Below are positions 16,450 to 26,186 of a DNA stretch of 44,248 bases, piece by piece. The stretch is taken from positions 1 to 44,248 of the forward strand of contig DKVI01000099.1 of assembly GCA_002491115.1 (NCBI GenBank), written 5' to 3'. This DNA comes from Lachnospiraceae bacterium UBA7182 (GTDB lineage: Bacteria > Bacillota > Clostridia > Lachnospirales > Lachnospiraceae). The position numbers and the translations under genes are program-made. The notes under the pieces are model-generated. The model saw nothing but the letters and a program-made list of their open reading frames with translations. It made no database searches and was not told the DNA's origin. The number at the start of each line of letters is the position of its first letter. The stretch's first letter is position 1.

Positions 16450-16937
16450 ACTTCCGATCCTCCTTCTTCCATATATTTTTTCAGCTTCTCCACTGCCCGG
16501 TACAGGCGGCTTTTGATCGTGTTCTCATTCATATGGAACATTTTTGCGATCGTCGAGATCTTTTCCTCCTCAAAATACTTCAGGACCACAAGGGACCGCT
16601 CTTCCTGGTTCAGCATGCCCAGCGCCCGCTTAAGATCCAGATCCGCAATCTGATCTTCCGTTCCTTCCTCCGGCATGCTCTCTATGGGAACTGTATCCCC
16701 TTTGTATTTTTTAAGAAATCGAACCGCCTCATTCATCATAATCCTGCAGATCCAGGTATCCGCGTACTGCGGATTTTTCAAAGAATCGCTCTTTAAGATC
16801 GCCCTGTATGCCCCTTCCTGCACGATATCCATGGCGTCCTGTTCCTGGAAGGTATAACAGTAGACGATCCGGTAGTATTTCTCATAATTCCTGGTCAGAC
16901 ATTCCCGAACCAGTGCTTCCTTATCCATCTTTCCCAT
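16446..16937 (-). CDS. SigV/SigW-like ECF sigma factor (module 2)
   Basis: ECF sigma factor of 163 residues with region 2 (DAMDIVQEGAYRAILKSDSLKNP, about 34-56, then TWICRIMMNEAVRFLKKYK) and region 4 (LNQEERSLVVLKYFEEEKISTIAKMFHMNENTIKSRLYRAVEKLKKYM, about 108-156). It is paired with the RsiV-like protein through a 4-base overlap. In Bacillus the SigV regulon includes peptidoglycan O-acetylation and D-alanylation genes for lysozyme resistance; none of those is in this window. A candidate ECF-type promoter (TGAAAC and GTCTAA) precedes the gene, consistent with positive autoregulation. Confidence 0.9.
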   Translation of the reverse strand: MGKMDKEALVRECLTRNYEKYYRIVYCYTFQEQDAMDIVQEGAYRAILKSDSLKNPQYADTWICRIMMNEAVRFLKKYKGDTVPIESMPEEGTEDQIADLDLKRALGMLNQEERSLVVLKYFEEEKISTIAKMFHMNENTIKSRLYRAVEKLKKYMEEGGSEV

Positions 16938-16972
16938 GCACCTTTCTCCTTATTTTCGTTTCTGTTTGACTG

Positions 16973-17002
16973 TTAGACCTCCGGCCTTACAAAAAAGTTT
17001 CA
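16973..17002 (-). promoter_or_regulatory. candidate ECF (SigV-type) autoregulated promoter
   Basis: On the minus strand TGAAAC (16997-17002), followed by a T-run, stands 18 bases before GTCTAA (16973-16978). This matches the ECF pattern TGAAAC / CGTCTAA of cell-envelope sigma factors, with only the first C of the -10 motif changed to G. It lies about 35 bases upstream of the sigma factor start codon. Confidence 0.6.
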
Positions 17003-17010
17003 TTCTAAAT

Positions 17011-17044
17011 AAAAAAAAGCAGATATTTTTTTATCCGCTTTTTT
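17011..17044 (-). terminator. hairpin terminator after HAD phosphatase gene
   Basis: A-rich/T-rich flanked stem (on the minus strand AAGCGGATA against TATCTGCTT with one G-U pair, loop of about seven A) followed by eight T. It ends the parE-parC-HAD transcription unit before the ECF promoter. Confidence 0.75.
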
Positions 17045-17055
17045 CCGGTATCCTT

Positions 17056-17697
17056 TTATCCATGTATCAGTTCTTCAAAGTTCCTGATATATTTATCGCT
17101 GTATCTTCTGACGCCTGCCTGGTCAGCCTCGGAGCTTTCATACACCCCGATCGTAAAGAATCCTGCTTCCTTCGCCGTCTTCAGGGCAAAAGCGGCATCC
17201 TCCGCCACCGCGCACTCGGCCGCCTTTCCCCCGAGTCTTTCGGCAGCCAGGTGATAGACAGCCGGGCTGGTCTTGCCGACGCCCACCATCCCGCAGTCCA
17301 CCATGAAATCAAAATACGGCAAAAGCCCGTTTCTGTCAAGCGCCCGCTTACCCAGCGCCGCCGAAGAAGCAGTCGCCACGCACATGGGAATCCCTTTTTC
17401 TTTCAGATAAGAAAGCCATGCTCTAACGCCCGGCTTGGGCAGGATATCTTCGGCATAATTTTTCTCAATCCGCCCGCATAACTCCCTGGTAATATCTTCC
17501 GGGGCCTTATCAAGAGAATAGGTTTCTTTCAGCCAGTATCCTGCTTCATGCACGGACATGGCCGTCAGCCGTTCGTCCAGATCGTCAGGAACCGTCACCT
17601 GCAAATCTTCCATATAATTCCGGGCCAGACGTTCCCAGTAAGGAATCGAATCCAGAAGTGTGCCGTCCATATCAAATATCATATACCGAAATTCCAT
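17056..17697 (-). CDS. HAD-superfamily phosphatase (beta-phosphoglucomutase-like)
   Basis: Haloacid dehalogenase hydrolase of 213 residues. Motif I is FDMDGTLLDS (nucleophile Asp9, acid/base Asp11), the helical cap is residues 15-85, motif II is ATASS (about 111), and motif III/IV lies in the GVGKTSPAVY and AVAEDAAFALKTAKEAG segments. The layout is that of subfamily IA phosphatases and beta-phosphoglucomutases; the substrate is unknown. In motif IV the usual EDS is EDA, a mild change. It lies 27 bases after parC on the same strand and before a terminator, so it is probably the last gene of the parE-parC unit. Confidence 0.85.
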   Translation of the reverse strand: MEFRYMIFDMDGTLLDSIPYWERLARNYMEDLQVTVPDDLDERLTAMSVHEAGYWLKETYSLDKAPEDITRELCGRIEKNYAEDILPKPGVRAWLSYLKEKGIPMCVATASSAALGKRALDRNGLLPYFDFMVDCGMVGVGKTSPAVYHLAAERLGGKAAECAVAEDAAFALKTAKEAGFFTIGVYESSEADQAGVRRYSDKYIRNFEELIHG

Positions 17698-17724
17698 ACT
17701 GTTCTCCTTGTGTATCTGATCCGG

Positions 17725-19965
17725 CTATATACGAATCTTCGTACCTTTTTGATCGCGTCCCGCCGGTTTCAGCTTTTGTATTGCCACCTCTTTTTCTTTG
17801 TATAAAAGAGTGGTTTCCGATCCTTTTTCAAACAGGAAGACGCCTTCCAGACAGTCCGTATCCGAAAGCCTCATCAGGCGCACGCCCACAGCCGCTTTCT
17901 TCTTCATCGGAATTTCATCTGCCTCAAACCGCAGGAAATACCCTCCTTCCGACCAGAGGACAATCTGCATGCCGTCACCTAAAAGGCCTGTATACAGCAC
18001 TTCATCCCCTTCGCCCAGCCTGGTCGCCGCACTGGTGCGGGTACGGACGTCATATTCAGAACCGCTCACGATCTTCCCCATACCGCTTCGGGTAACAAAA
18101 AGTATTTTCTTTTGCAGCAGTTCTTCCATACTGCAAATACACAGAAGCCGCTCGGAAGCGCTGTCATAATTGCAGTAGTTGTCAATGGGAAAGGCTTTGT
18201 CTCTGAACTTTCCATAGGGAAGATCCAGTACTTTGGCCGTATGCATCCGACCCTGATCGGTAAAAATACAGATACGGTCCGTATTGCGGCAGCCGATCAC
18301 ATAGCGGCTTTCCGCATCCGCGGCCTCTTTGTTCCGCTCGTAGGCGGCCACATCCATGGTCCGGCAGTAACCAAAACGGTCCATCAGAAGTACCACCGGT
18401 ATTTCCTCCGGCTTCTTCTCTTCAAAAACCGCCGCTTTGGCATTCTCTATGACGGTCTTTCTCGGCACCGCATAGGCTTTTTTAAACCGGTCCAGTTCCC
18501 GCATGATGACTTTGGCCATCTCATCGTAATTGTTCAGTATTTCTGAATAGCGGGCAATATTCTTCATGGTTGCATCATGTTCTTTTTGAAGTGCTTCTAT
18601 CTCCAGCCCGATCAGTTTATAAAGGCGCATTTCCAGAATCGCCGTCGCCTGGCGTTCCGTAAAAGAAAGCTTTGACGCCTGCTTTTTTGACCGCTCCGAC
18701 TTAAAGCGGATGCCTTCTGTCTGTCCGTTCACCAGACAGCCTTTGGCCATCTTAAGATCCCGGCTGCCCCGTAAAATCTCAATGATCAGGTCAATCACGT
18801 CGCAGGCTTTCATCAGTCCTTCCTGAATCTCTTTTTTATCCAGCTCTTTATTCAGAAGGGTTTTGTATTTTCTCGTATTTAACTCAAACTGAAAATCAAT
18901 CACATGGTCAAAGACCTGCAAAAGTCCCAGCGTCTCGGGACGGCCGTCCGCCACCGCCAGCATATTGACGCCGAACGTATCTTCCAGCCGGGTCTTTTTG
19001 TACAGCATATTGATAATCTGCTCTGTGTCCGCGCCTTTTTTAAGCTCCAGCACAATCCGGATTCCTTCTTTGGAAGACTGGTTGGTAATGTCCACGATAT
19101 CCGTGGTCTTTTTTGTCTCCACCAGGGTCCCGATATCATTCAGGAACTTCCCGATATTGGCCCCGATCATCGTATAGGGAATCTGGGTGATGACAAGAAG
19201 CTCTCTGCCCCCTTTGGCCTTCTCGATTTCCACTTTGCCCCGAAGCTTGATCTTTCCCGCGCCGGTCTGATAGATCTGGGCCAGTTCATCTTTATTGATG
19301 ACTACCCCGCCCGTGGGAAAATCGGGGCCCGGCATGATCTTTAAAATTTCCTCCACCGTCAGTTTGGGATTCTTCATGTACGCCTTCATGGCATCGATGA
19401 CTTCTCCCAGATTGTGAGGGGGGATGCTGGTGGACATACCTACCGCTATGCCCTCCGCACCGTTGATCAGAAGATGGGGAATCCGGGCGGGAAGAACGGA
19501 AGGTTCCTTCTCTGTCTCGTCAAAGTTCGGCACAAAATCCACGATGTCCTTATCCAGGTCCGCCAGAAGCGCTTCTTCGCTTACTTTCTGAAGCCTGGCC
19601 TCCGTATAACGCATGGCGGCCGCCCCGTCTCCTTCGATGGAACCGAAATTTCCGTGTCCGTCCACCAGCGGCAGGCCTTTCTTAAAGTCCTGCGCCATGA
19701 CGACCAGAGACTCATAGATGGAACTGTCCCCATGGGGATGGTATTTACCCATCGTATCACCTACGATACGGGCGCATTTTCTGTACGGACGGTCGCTCCT
19801 GATGCCAAGCTCATGCATATCATAGAGGGTACGCCTCTGCACCGGTTTTAAGCCGTCCCGCACATCCGGCAGCGCCCGGGCCACGATGACGCTCATGGCG
19901 TAATCGATATAAGACTTCTGCATAACATCAGAGTATTCTGTTTTGATGATTATTTCTTCACTCAT
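17725..19965 (-). CDS. parC: DNA topoisomerase IV subunit A (GyrA/ParC family)
   Basis: Breakage-reunion subunit of 746 residues. The catalytic Tyr is in AAMRYTEARL (about residue 120), and the quinolone-resistance region reads HPHGDSSIYES, with the Ser and Glu of sensitive enzymes. The C-terminal beta-pinwheel domain (about 490-746) lacks the GyrA box (QRRGGKG), which separates ParC-like subunits from gyrase; this is why I call it topoisomerase IV, although databases often label it gyrase. It decatenates replicated chromosomes together with the upstream subunit. Only 3 bases separate it from parE. Confidence 0.88.
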   Translation of the reverse strand: MSEEIIIKTEYSDVMQKSYIDYAMSVIVARALPDVRDGLKPVQRRTLYDMHELGIRSDRPYRKCARIVGDTMGKYHPHGDSSIYESLVVMAQDFKKGLPLVDGHGNFGSIEGDGAAAMRYTEARLQKVSEEALLADLDKDIVDFVPNFDETEKEPSVLPARIPHLLINGAEGIAVGMSTSIPPHNLGEVIDAMKAYMKNPKLTVEEILKIMPGPDFPTGGVVINKDELAQIYQTGAGKIKLRGKVEIEKAKGGRELLVITQIPYTMIGANIGKFLNDIGTLVETKKTTDIVDITNQSSKEGIRIVLELKKGADTEQIINMLYKKTRLEDTFGVNMLAVADGRPETLGLLQVFDHVIDFQFELNTRKYKTLLNKELDKKEIQEGLMKACDVIDLIIEILRGSRDLKMAKGCLVNGQTEGIRFKSERSKKQASKLSFTERQATAILEMRLYKLIGLEIEALQKEHDATMKNIARYSEILNNYDEMAKVIMRELDRFKKAYAVPRKTVIENAKAAVFEEKKPEEIPVVLLMDRFGYCRTMDVAAYERNKEAADAESRYVIGCRNTDRICIFTDQGRMHTAKVLDLPYGKFRDKAFPIDNYCNYDSASERLLCICSMEELLQKKILFVTRSGMGKIVSGSEYDVRTRTSAATRLGEGDEVLYTGLLGDGMQIVLWSEGGYFLRFEADEIPMKKKAAVGVRLMRLSDTDCLEGVFLFEKGSETTLLYKEKEVAIQKLKPAGRDQKGTKIRI

Positions 19966-19968
19966 ATT

Positions 19969-21888
<1,920 letters not shown>

Positions 21889-21946
21889 ATTTATTTATCA
21901 TCCTCTATCTTCTCTCTTTCTAATGTCTCTTTGGCATGACTGTAAT

Positions 21947-21960
21947 CGAAAATTTGTTCG
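21947..21960. promoter_or_regulatory. LexA-like (SOS) box in parE leader
   Basis: CGAAAATTTGTTCG is a 14-bp near-palindrome matching the Gram-positive LexA pattern CGAACnnnnGTTCG in all but one defined position. It sits just downstream of the -10 of the parE promoter, at or next to the transcription start, an efficient position for repression. Confidence 0.5.
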
Positions 21961-21968
21961 ATTTTCGT

Positions 21969-21997
21969 ATTATAACACATCATTCAGGATTCTTCAA
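21969..21997 (-). promoter_or_regulatory. sigma-A promoter for parE-parC
   Basis: On the minus strand TTGAAG (21992-21997), 17-base spacer, TATAAT (21969-21974). The -35 lies inside the last codons of the small upstream gene. Predicted start of transcription is near 21962, within or next to the LexA-like box. Confidence 0.65.
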
Positions 21998-22229
21998 TAT
22001 CTACCGTGACAGTCCAGTAACTTTCTTTTGCTTCTATGGCGCTGACGACGCCTTCCAGGTTGTTTAGTCTGTTTTTTGTATTATTGGACATGGCAACGGC
22101 ATCTTTTATCGTATAATAATACATGACACCGGCCATGGTGCTTATGGAGTCCTCTTTTAAAAGCGCCCGGTCACCTTCCTGTATTAACCCAGCCCGCTCC
22201 ATACGAAATTCCATCTTTCTGACCGTCAT
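21984..22229 (-). CDS. small protein of unknown function
   Basis: Possible 81-residue protein starting MTVRKMEFRMERAGLI and ending WTVTVDIEES; not recognised. It overlaps the end of the VanY-type gene by 59 bases in another frame. The chosen ATG has GGGGGTGG a few bases upstream, which is the ribosome-binding evidence; an upstream in-frame ATG at 22271 lies deeper in the neighbour. The sequence looks protein-like (charged, with an amphipathic segment NNTKNRLNNLEGVVSAIEAK), but there is no known domain. The alternative is that it is a chance frame; conservation in relatives would decide. Confidence 0.5.
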   Translation of the reverse strand: MTVRKMEFRMERAGLIQEGDRALLKEDSISTMAGVMYYYTIKDAVAMSNNTKNRLNNLEGVVSAIEAKESYWTVTVDIEES

Positions 22230-23298
22230 ACGCCACCCCCAAAAATTCTTCCAGGCAAATCTTCTGATCACATATCAGTTTTGCCGCAGGAATCCCCACA
22301 TAACGCAGATGCCACGGCTCTGAAATGATCCCCGTGATATCTGATTTTCCTGACGGGTAACGGATTACATACCCATATTCCCAGGCATGTTCTTCCACCC
22401 ATTTATACTCTTTTGTGTTTCTGATTCCTTCATCCAGCCTTTTATAATTTCTGGTAACAAAATCAACCGTAAGGCCCAGCTGATGTTCGCTGGTGCCGGG
22501 TACCGCTACAACTCTTCCGGCTTCCGTTACCGCCGAAGCGTGACTGTACCCCTCTTTTTCCAGCTCGGAAATCTTGTTTTTGAAAAGGCTCACCTGCTTT
22601 AGATAGGTGCGGTAGGAAGATGTAACGCTGATATAAATCTTTTCTTTTTTCGCATCCTGTACCATCTTTGTGATGGCATCCGCCGCCCTTTCTTCCAGTT
22701 CGTGCCCGCTTCCGATACTGACCAGATCCAAATCCAGCTCTTCTTTTAAAATATACTCTTTATTCAAAAGACTTAGATAACCGTTGATCACTGCGGCCTG
22801 GGCGCCCTTTTTTAAAGAACTGTCAATATCTTTTTTCACCTGTTCCGTCAAAATACTTTCGCTTAGCCTGGCCCTGCTTTTTCTGATCACAGGTTTTGGA
22901 GCAGGCTGTTCCTCCGGAACCGGAACCCCGTTGGGATCGGCCGCTGCTGCTTCCGCTGCCGCCTGCGCTGCTGCCGCTTCTGCCGCCGCCTGCGCTTCCG
23001 CCTCTGCGGCTGCCTGCGCCGCCGCTGCTTCCGCCGCCGCCTGCGCTGCTGCCGCTTCCGCCGCCGCCTGCGCCTCTGCGGCTGCCTGCGCTGCTGCTGC
23101 TTCCGCTGCCGCCTGCGCCTCTGCGGCTGCCTGCGCCGCCGCTGCTTCCGCTGCCGCCTGCGCCTCTGCGGCTGCCTGCGCCGCCGCTGCTTCCGCCGCC
23201 GCCTGATCCGCGGCCTGCGTCCGTATACCATCTGCCCCAAACACCAGCATCCCGCTTAAAAGCAGCGCCAGACAGGCAGTCTTTCTGTATTTTTTCAT
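22171..23298 (-). CDS. VanY-type D-alanyl-D-alanine carboxypeptidase with Ala-rich N-terminal repeat
   Basis: Exported peptidase of 375 residues. The signal peptide is residues 1-30 (MKKYRKTACLALLLSGMLVFG). A repetitive Ala/Gln/Glu segment (about 33-120) and a proline/lysine linker follow. The M15B VanY domain is about 190-350 with SSYRTYLKQ (substrate Arg region), zinc ligands in SEHQLGLTVD, and EPWHLRYVG. It trims the terminal D-Ala from peptidoglycan stem peptides. The Ala-rich segment should form a long helix that holds the enzyme away from the membrane or threads the wall. It lies just before the parE-parC unit but is probably a separate gene with its own control. Confidence 0.88.
   Translation of the reverse strand: MKKYRKTACLALLLSGMLVFGADGIRTQAADQAAAEAAAAQAAAEAQAAAEAAAAQAAAEAQAAAEAAAAQAAAEAQAAAEAAAAQAAAEAAAAQAAAEAEAQAAAEAAAAQAAAEAAAADPNGVPVPEEQPAPKPVIRKSRARLSESILTEQVKKDIDSSLKKGAQAAVINGYLSLLNKEYILKEELDLDLVSIGSGHELEERAADAITKMVQDAKKEKIYISVTSSYRTYLKQVSLFKNKISELEKEGYSHASAVTEAGRVVAVPGTSEHQLGLTVDFVTRNYKRLDEGIRNTKEYKWVEEHAWEYGYVIRYPSGKSDITGIISEPWHLRYVGIPAAKLICDQKICLEEFLGVAYDGQKDGISYGAGWVNTGR
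22939..23202 (-). repeat. Ala-rich coding tandem repeat (about 45-bp units)
   Basis: GC-rich in-frame repeat within the VanY-type gene; the protein unit is about 15 residues (two blocks of the pattern AAAEAQ / AAAEAAAAQ). Several adjacent units are nearly identical in DNA, including synonymous positions, which points to recent slippage or recombination. Unit number probably varies between strains. Confidence 0.85.
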
Positions 23299-23358
23299 AT
23301 ACTCCTCTGCTCTTTCTTTCGGTTTTTCATTTAACAGTTTTTCTTTGTCCGCGCCGCG

Positions 23359-24000
23359 TCAACAGCAGAAATACATGCCTCTGCCCCCGCAGCAGCAGAA
23401 ATTGCAGACCGTATAGGCCATACACATCCGGCAGCAGGCGCCGTTGTCCATAACCGTCATTCCGCCATAGGGCGAACTCATCTGGTCATACCAGCTTCCG
23501 CCGCCCTCAAGCTGACGCAACAGTGCCTGGTACTCCATACGGTTCGGCTCCAGTTCCACCGCCCGTCTGGCATGCTCCAGCGCAACCACATTATTGCCCA
23601 GCCCGTTGTTGGCAATCGCGCTTACATAATACCACCTGGAACCTTTTGTGTCCATGCTGGAAAGTACATGCAGCGCTTCTTTATATCTGCCGCCGCGGAT
23701 ATAATTCATGGCAGCGTTCAGATAATTGCTGTAATCGTCACTTTGACCGGTTGCGCCGCTTTGGTATCCTCCATAGCCGTTCGCGCCTCCATACCCGCCG
23801 TAACCCTGTTCTTTTTCTTTCATAATCTGATCATAGGCGGCCTGTATCTGTTTGAACTTTTCCTCCGCCTGGGCAGCGTTGGGATTGTTTACATTGGCGT
23901 CCGGATGATATTTCCGACTAAGGCTTCTGTATGCCTTTTTAATCTCCTCATCTGAGGCGTTTCTCGGAATCCCCAGCACTTCATATGGATCTGTCATCAT
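23359..24000 (-). CDS. J-domain (DnaJ-type) protein with Cys-rich tail
   Basis: Protein of 213 residues. The J-domain is at residues 4-65 with the HPD motif in KYHPDANV, so it should stimulate an Hsp70 (DnaK). A Gly/Tyr-rich linker (GYGGYGGANGYGGY, about 68-82) is followed by a short TPR-like helical part (about 90-150). The last 25 residues contain nine Cys in CC, C, C, CCC and CC groups around a GGRG turn. There is no J-protein zinc finger or substrate domain of DnaJ itself. Its start overlaps the stop of the DUF5685 gene (ATGA). Confidence 0.85.
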   Translation of the reverse strand: MMTDPYEVLGIPRNASDEEIKKAYRSLSRKYHPDANVNNPNAAQAEEKFKQIQAAYDQIMKEKEQGYGGYGGANGYGGYQSGATGQSDDYSNYLNAAMNYIRGGRYKEALHVLSSMDTKGSRWYYVSAIANNGLGNNVVALEHARRAVELEPNRMEYQALLRQLEGGGSWYDQMSSPYGGMTVMDNGACCRMCMAYTVCNFCCCGGRGMYFCC

Positions 24001-24836
24001 GAATCCTTATCCGTTCCCTTTCTCCTGCACCGGATCTGCCCATAACGGGTCCATACTCCGGCGTATAATATATTTCGCAGGATCTCTGCCTCCTCCAACA
24101 CGGGCAGCATCTCAAACGCACGGGAAGTCTCAGCCATCATCATTTTCAACATCTGCCGGCATTCCTGCTCAAAAGTATCTTTTTTATATAGTTCTGCCAG
24201 AGGATTGTAACGTCCTTTCTTCAAATCATCCTCTATATCCTCGTAGGCGTCCATCAGATAAATAAATTTCCCGAAGAAAAAGCCCATACGTCTGAGCCTT
24301 TCCTCCCAGGCATCCTTACGAAAAACAAACAGTTCCGATAAAATCTCACCGAAGATGCCGGCGGTCCTGTCAATATTATATACGTTGTTTTTTTCCAGGA
24401 CACGAAGCTCCTTTAAAAGCCCCGCTGTTTTTTTCATCTTTCTGCCGTACTGCGTTTTCAGCTTCTTCATCTTTCTTTTCAGAAAGGCGGCAAAGAAAAG
24501 CCCCTGAAATTTATGCTCATCCTGCCAGTCGTCCAGACATTTATAATACGTCAGGATCACATTCATATCTGCCGCGTAATCAAAATACGGGTTCTCCCTG
24601 TAAGGATGCTTCTGAAGCGGGTGCGCCAGGCACCGGCTCGCTCCGGCTTTTGTATGCGGTTCGTACAGTCCGGTAAGTAAAAGCGCAAGAAACGTCATAT
24701 CAAAGCTCAGGGTCATCTGCCCCAGCCTTCCATGGCGCTTCTTTAAGCTTCTGCACAGGCCGCAGTAACTGGCACGGTATGTCTCGTATTCTCTTATTTT
24801 AAGCTCCGGCTTATGTACGACAATATATCCGAACAT
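23997..24836 (-). CDS. DUF5685-like protein
   Basis: Protein of 279 residues that I place in DUF5685 from memory. It is all-helical. The N-terminus has YCGLC (Cys25/Cys28) and a later Cys-His segment SRCLAHPLQKH. Two Asp-rich segments, KCLDDWQDEHK (about 99) and YLMDAYEDIEDDLKKGRYNPL (about 203), resemble the two metal-binding motifs of helical prenyl-synthase folds. No membrane helix is clear. It is 3 bases after the zinc-ribbon gene and overlaps the J-domain gene by 4, so the three make one operon. Function unknown. Confidence 0.8.
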   Translation of the reverse strand: MFGYIVVHKPELKIREYETYRASYCGLCRSLKKRHGRLGQMTLSFDMTFLALLLTGLYEPHTKAGASRCLAHPLQKHPYRENPYFDYAADMNVILTYYKCLDDWQDEHKFQGLFFAAFLKRKMKKLKTQYGRKMKKTAGLLKELRVLEKNNVYNIDRTAGIFGEILSELFVFRKDAWEERLRRMGFFFGKFIYLMDAYEDIEDDLKKGRYNPLAELYKKDTFEQECRQMLKMMMAETSRAFEMLPVLEEAEILRNILYAGVWTRYGQIRCRRKGTDKDS

Positions 24837-24839
24837 AAA

Positions 24840-25235
24840 CTAGCTCCTCCTCTGAAACTCACAACTGCACCTGGGGCAGCGGACCATGATCTTTCCCTTC
24901 CCTTTGGGAATCCGTATCTTCTGTCTGCACTGCGGGCAGGTGTAGATCCTGTGAAACTTACGTTCTTCCATAAGCTTTTTCTGCTGCCCGGACCATCTGC
25001 GCAGTCCGGCTGTCAGATCCAGATATTTTCGGTTCTCTTTATAACGGGCCTGATAATTCCTGGACAGTGACCTGAAATAAGAATAAAACAAAAGAACCCA
25101 GGCAAGCACATATAAAACATTGCTGCGCACAAAAAGATTCACAAGTATACATACGACAGCCGCGCCCAACAGAAACCGGGTAAATTCGTCCTGGCCATAC
25201 CTTCCCTGCATAAAACGATAAAATTTTTCTCTCAT
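24840..25235 (-). CDS. small membrane protein with C-terminal zinc ribbon
   Basis: Protein of 131 residues. An N-terminal amphipathic part (about 1-20) is followed by two close membrane helices (about 21-36 and 42-54), a basic linker, and a zinc ribbon formed by CPQC (about 100) and CPRC (about 120), with a short basic tail. The ribbon is predicted to face the cytoplasm. It is the first gene of the three-gene operon with DUF5685 and the J-domain protein, starting after an AT-rich 108-bp gap, with AAAGGAG as ribosome-binding site. Possibly a membrane anchor for that system; function unknown. Confidence 0.8.
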   Translation of the reverse strand: MREKFYRFMQGRYGQDEFTRFLLGAAVVCILVNLFVRSNVLYVLAWVLLFYSYFRSLSRNYQARYKENRKYLDLTAGLRRWSGQQKKLMEERKFHRIYTCPQCRQKIRIPKGKGKIMVRCPRCSCEFQRRS

Positions 25236-25343
25236 AAATTACGGACTCCTTTTTTCAATACGATTTCAGTATCTATTATCAGTCTGATTTATGAATCTAT
25301 TGTAAACATGAATTGTGAAAATATAATGAAAATTTTATAAAAA

Positions 25344-26186
25344 TCAACTTAAGAATGTACGGATTTCCTTTATTTTATCCATGGCGTCCCGGCATCCAAG
25401 CTCATAGACTGCCTGCACTTTTCTGGGATTTTTTTCCATCCTTCCCATTTGGGGGTCACGGCTTGGGCGCACAATTAAAATTTCTCCTTCTTTTTCCAGG
25501 TGCGCAAGCTCGGCAAGGGTCTGATTGTACCGCCTGTACCGTTCTTCCATCGCCTGTATAAAAGCCGGATATTTACGATATACTTTCCGGGCAATTCTCA
25601 TATCGGACGGCTTCTTTAAATATCCTTCCGGTCTTGTCAGAACGACGATATTTTTCTCATATCCCATGGAACGAAAGGCCAGAACGGGAATACTGTCCGC
25701 CACGCCTCCGTCCAGAAGCTTCCTGCCTCCTGCTTCCACAATCCGGGACACTAAAGGCATGGAGGCAGAAGCCTGCATATATTCCACTTTCTTCATATCG
25801 TCCATATGGATATATTCCGCCTTCCCGGTCTCCACGTTGGTGCATACGACATAAAATTTCATGGGAGAGCGCATAAACGCTTCATGATCAAAGACGTCCA
25901 GATGATCCGGCAGGTCATGATAACAGAACTTTGTACCTACCAGGCTGCCGGTCGTAAAAAGCGACCAGAAACTCATAAACCTGGGATCGTTCATATACTT
26001 CAGGTAATAACGTATACTCCTTCCATGCTGCCCCGAAACGAAAGAACATCCGTGGATCGCTCCTGCGGATACGCCGATCACGCCGTCTGTCTGTATCCCG
26101 TGCTCCATCAATACATCCAGAACGCCTGCGGTATAGATTCCCCGCATGGCGCCGCCTTCGAGTACCAACCCTGTCTTAACGCTCAT
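25344..26186 (-). CDS. patatin-like phospholipase
   Basis: Serine hydrolase of 280 residues resembling YjjU-type bacterial patatins. It has the oxyanion GGAMRG (residues 11-16), the nucleophile Ser40 in GVSAG, and the catalytic Asp in LLDGGVADS (about 160). It is expected to hydrolyse acyl esters of lipids at the inner face of the membrane. There is no signal peptide. The start overlaps the DUF6106-like gene by 4 bases, so it is coupled. The C-terminal part (from about 175, YLKKPSDMRIARKVYRKYP onward) matches the usual extension of this subfamily. Confidence 0.9.
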   Translation of the reverse strand: MSVKTGLVLEGGAMRGIYTAGVLDVLMEHGIQTDGVIGVSAGAIHGCSFVSGQHGRSIRYYLKYMNDPRFMSFWSLFTTGSLVGTKFCYHDLPDHLDVFDHEAFMRSPMKFYVVCTNVETGKAEYIHMDDMKKVEYMQASASMPLVSRIVEAGGRKLLDGGVADSIPVLAFRSMGYEKNIVVLTRPEGYLKKPSDMRIARKVYRKYPAFIQAMEERYRRYNQTLAELAHLEKEGEILIVRPSRDPQMGRMEKNPRKVQAVYELGCRDAMDKIKEIRTFLS

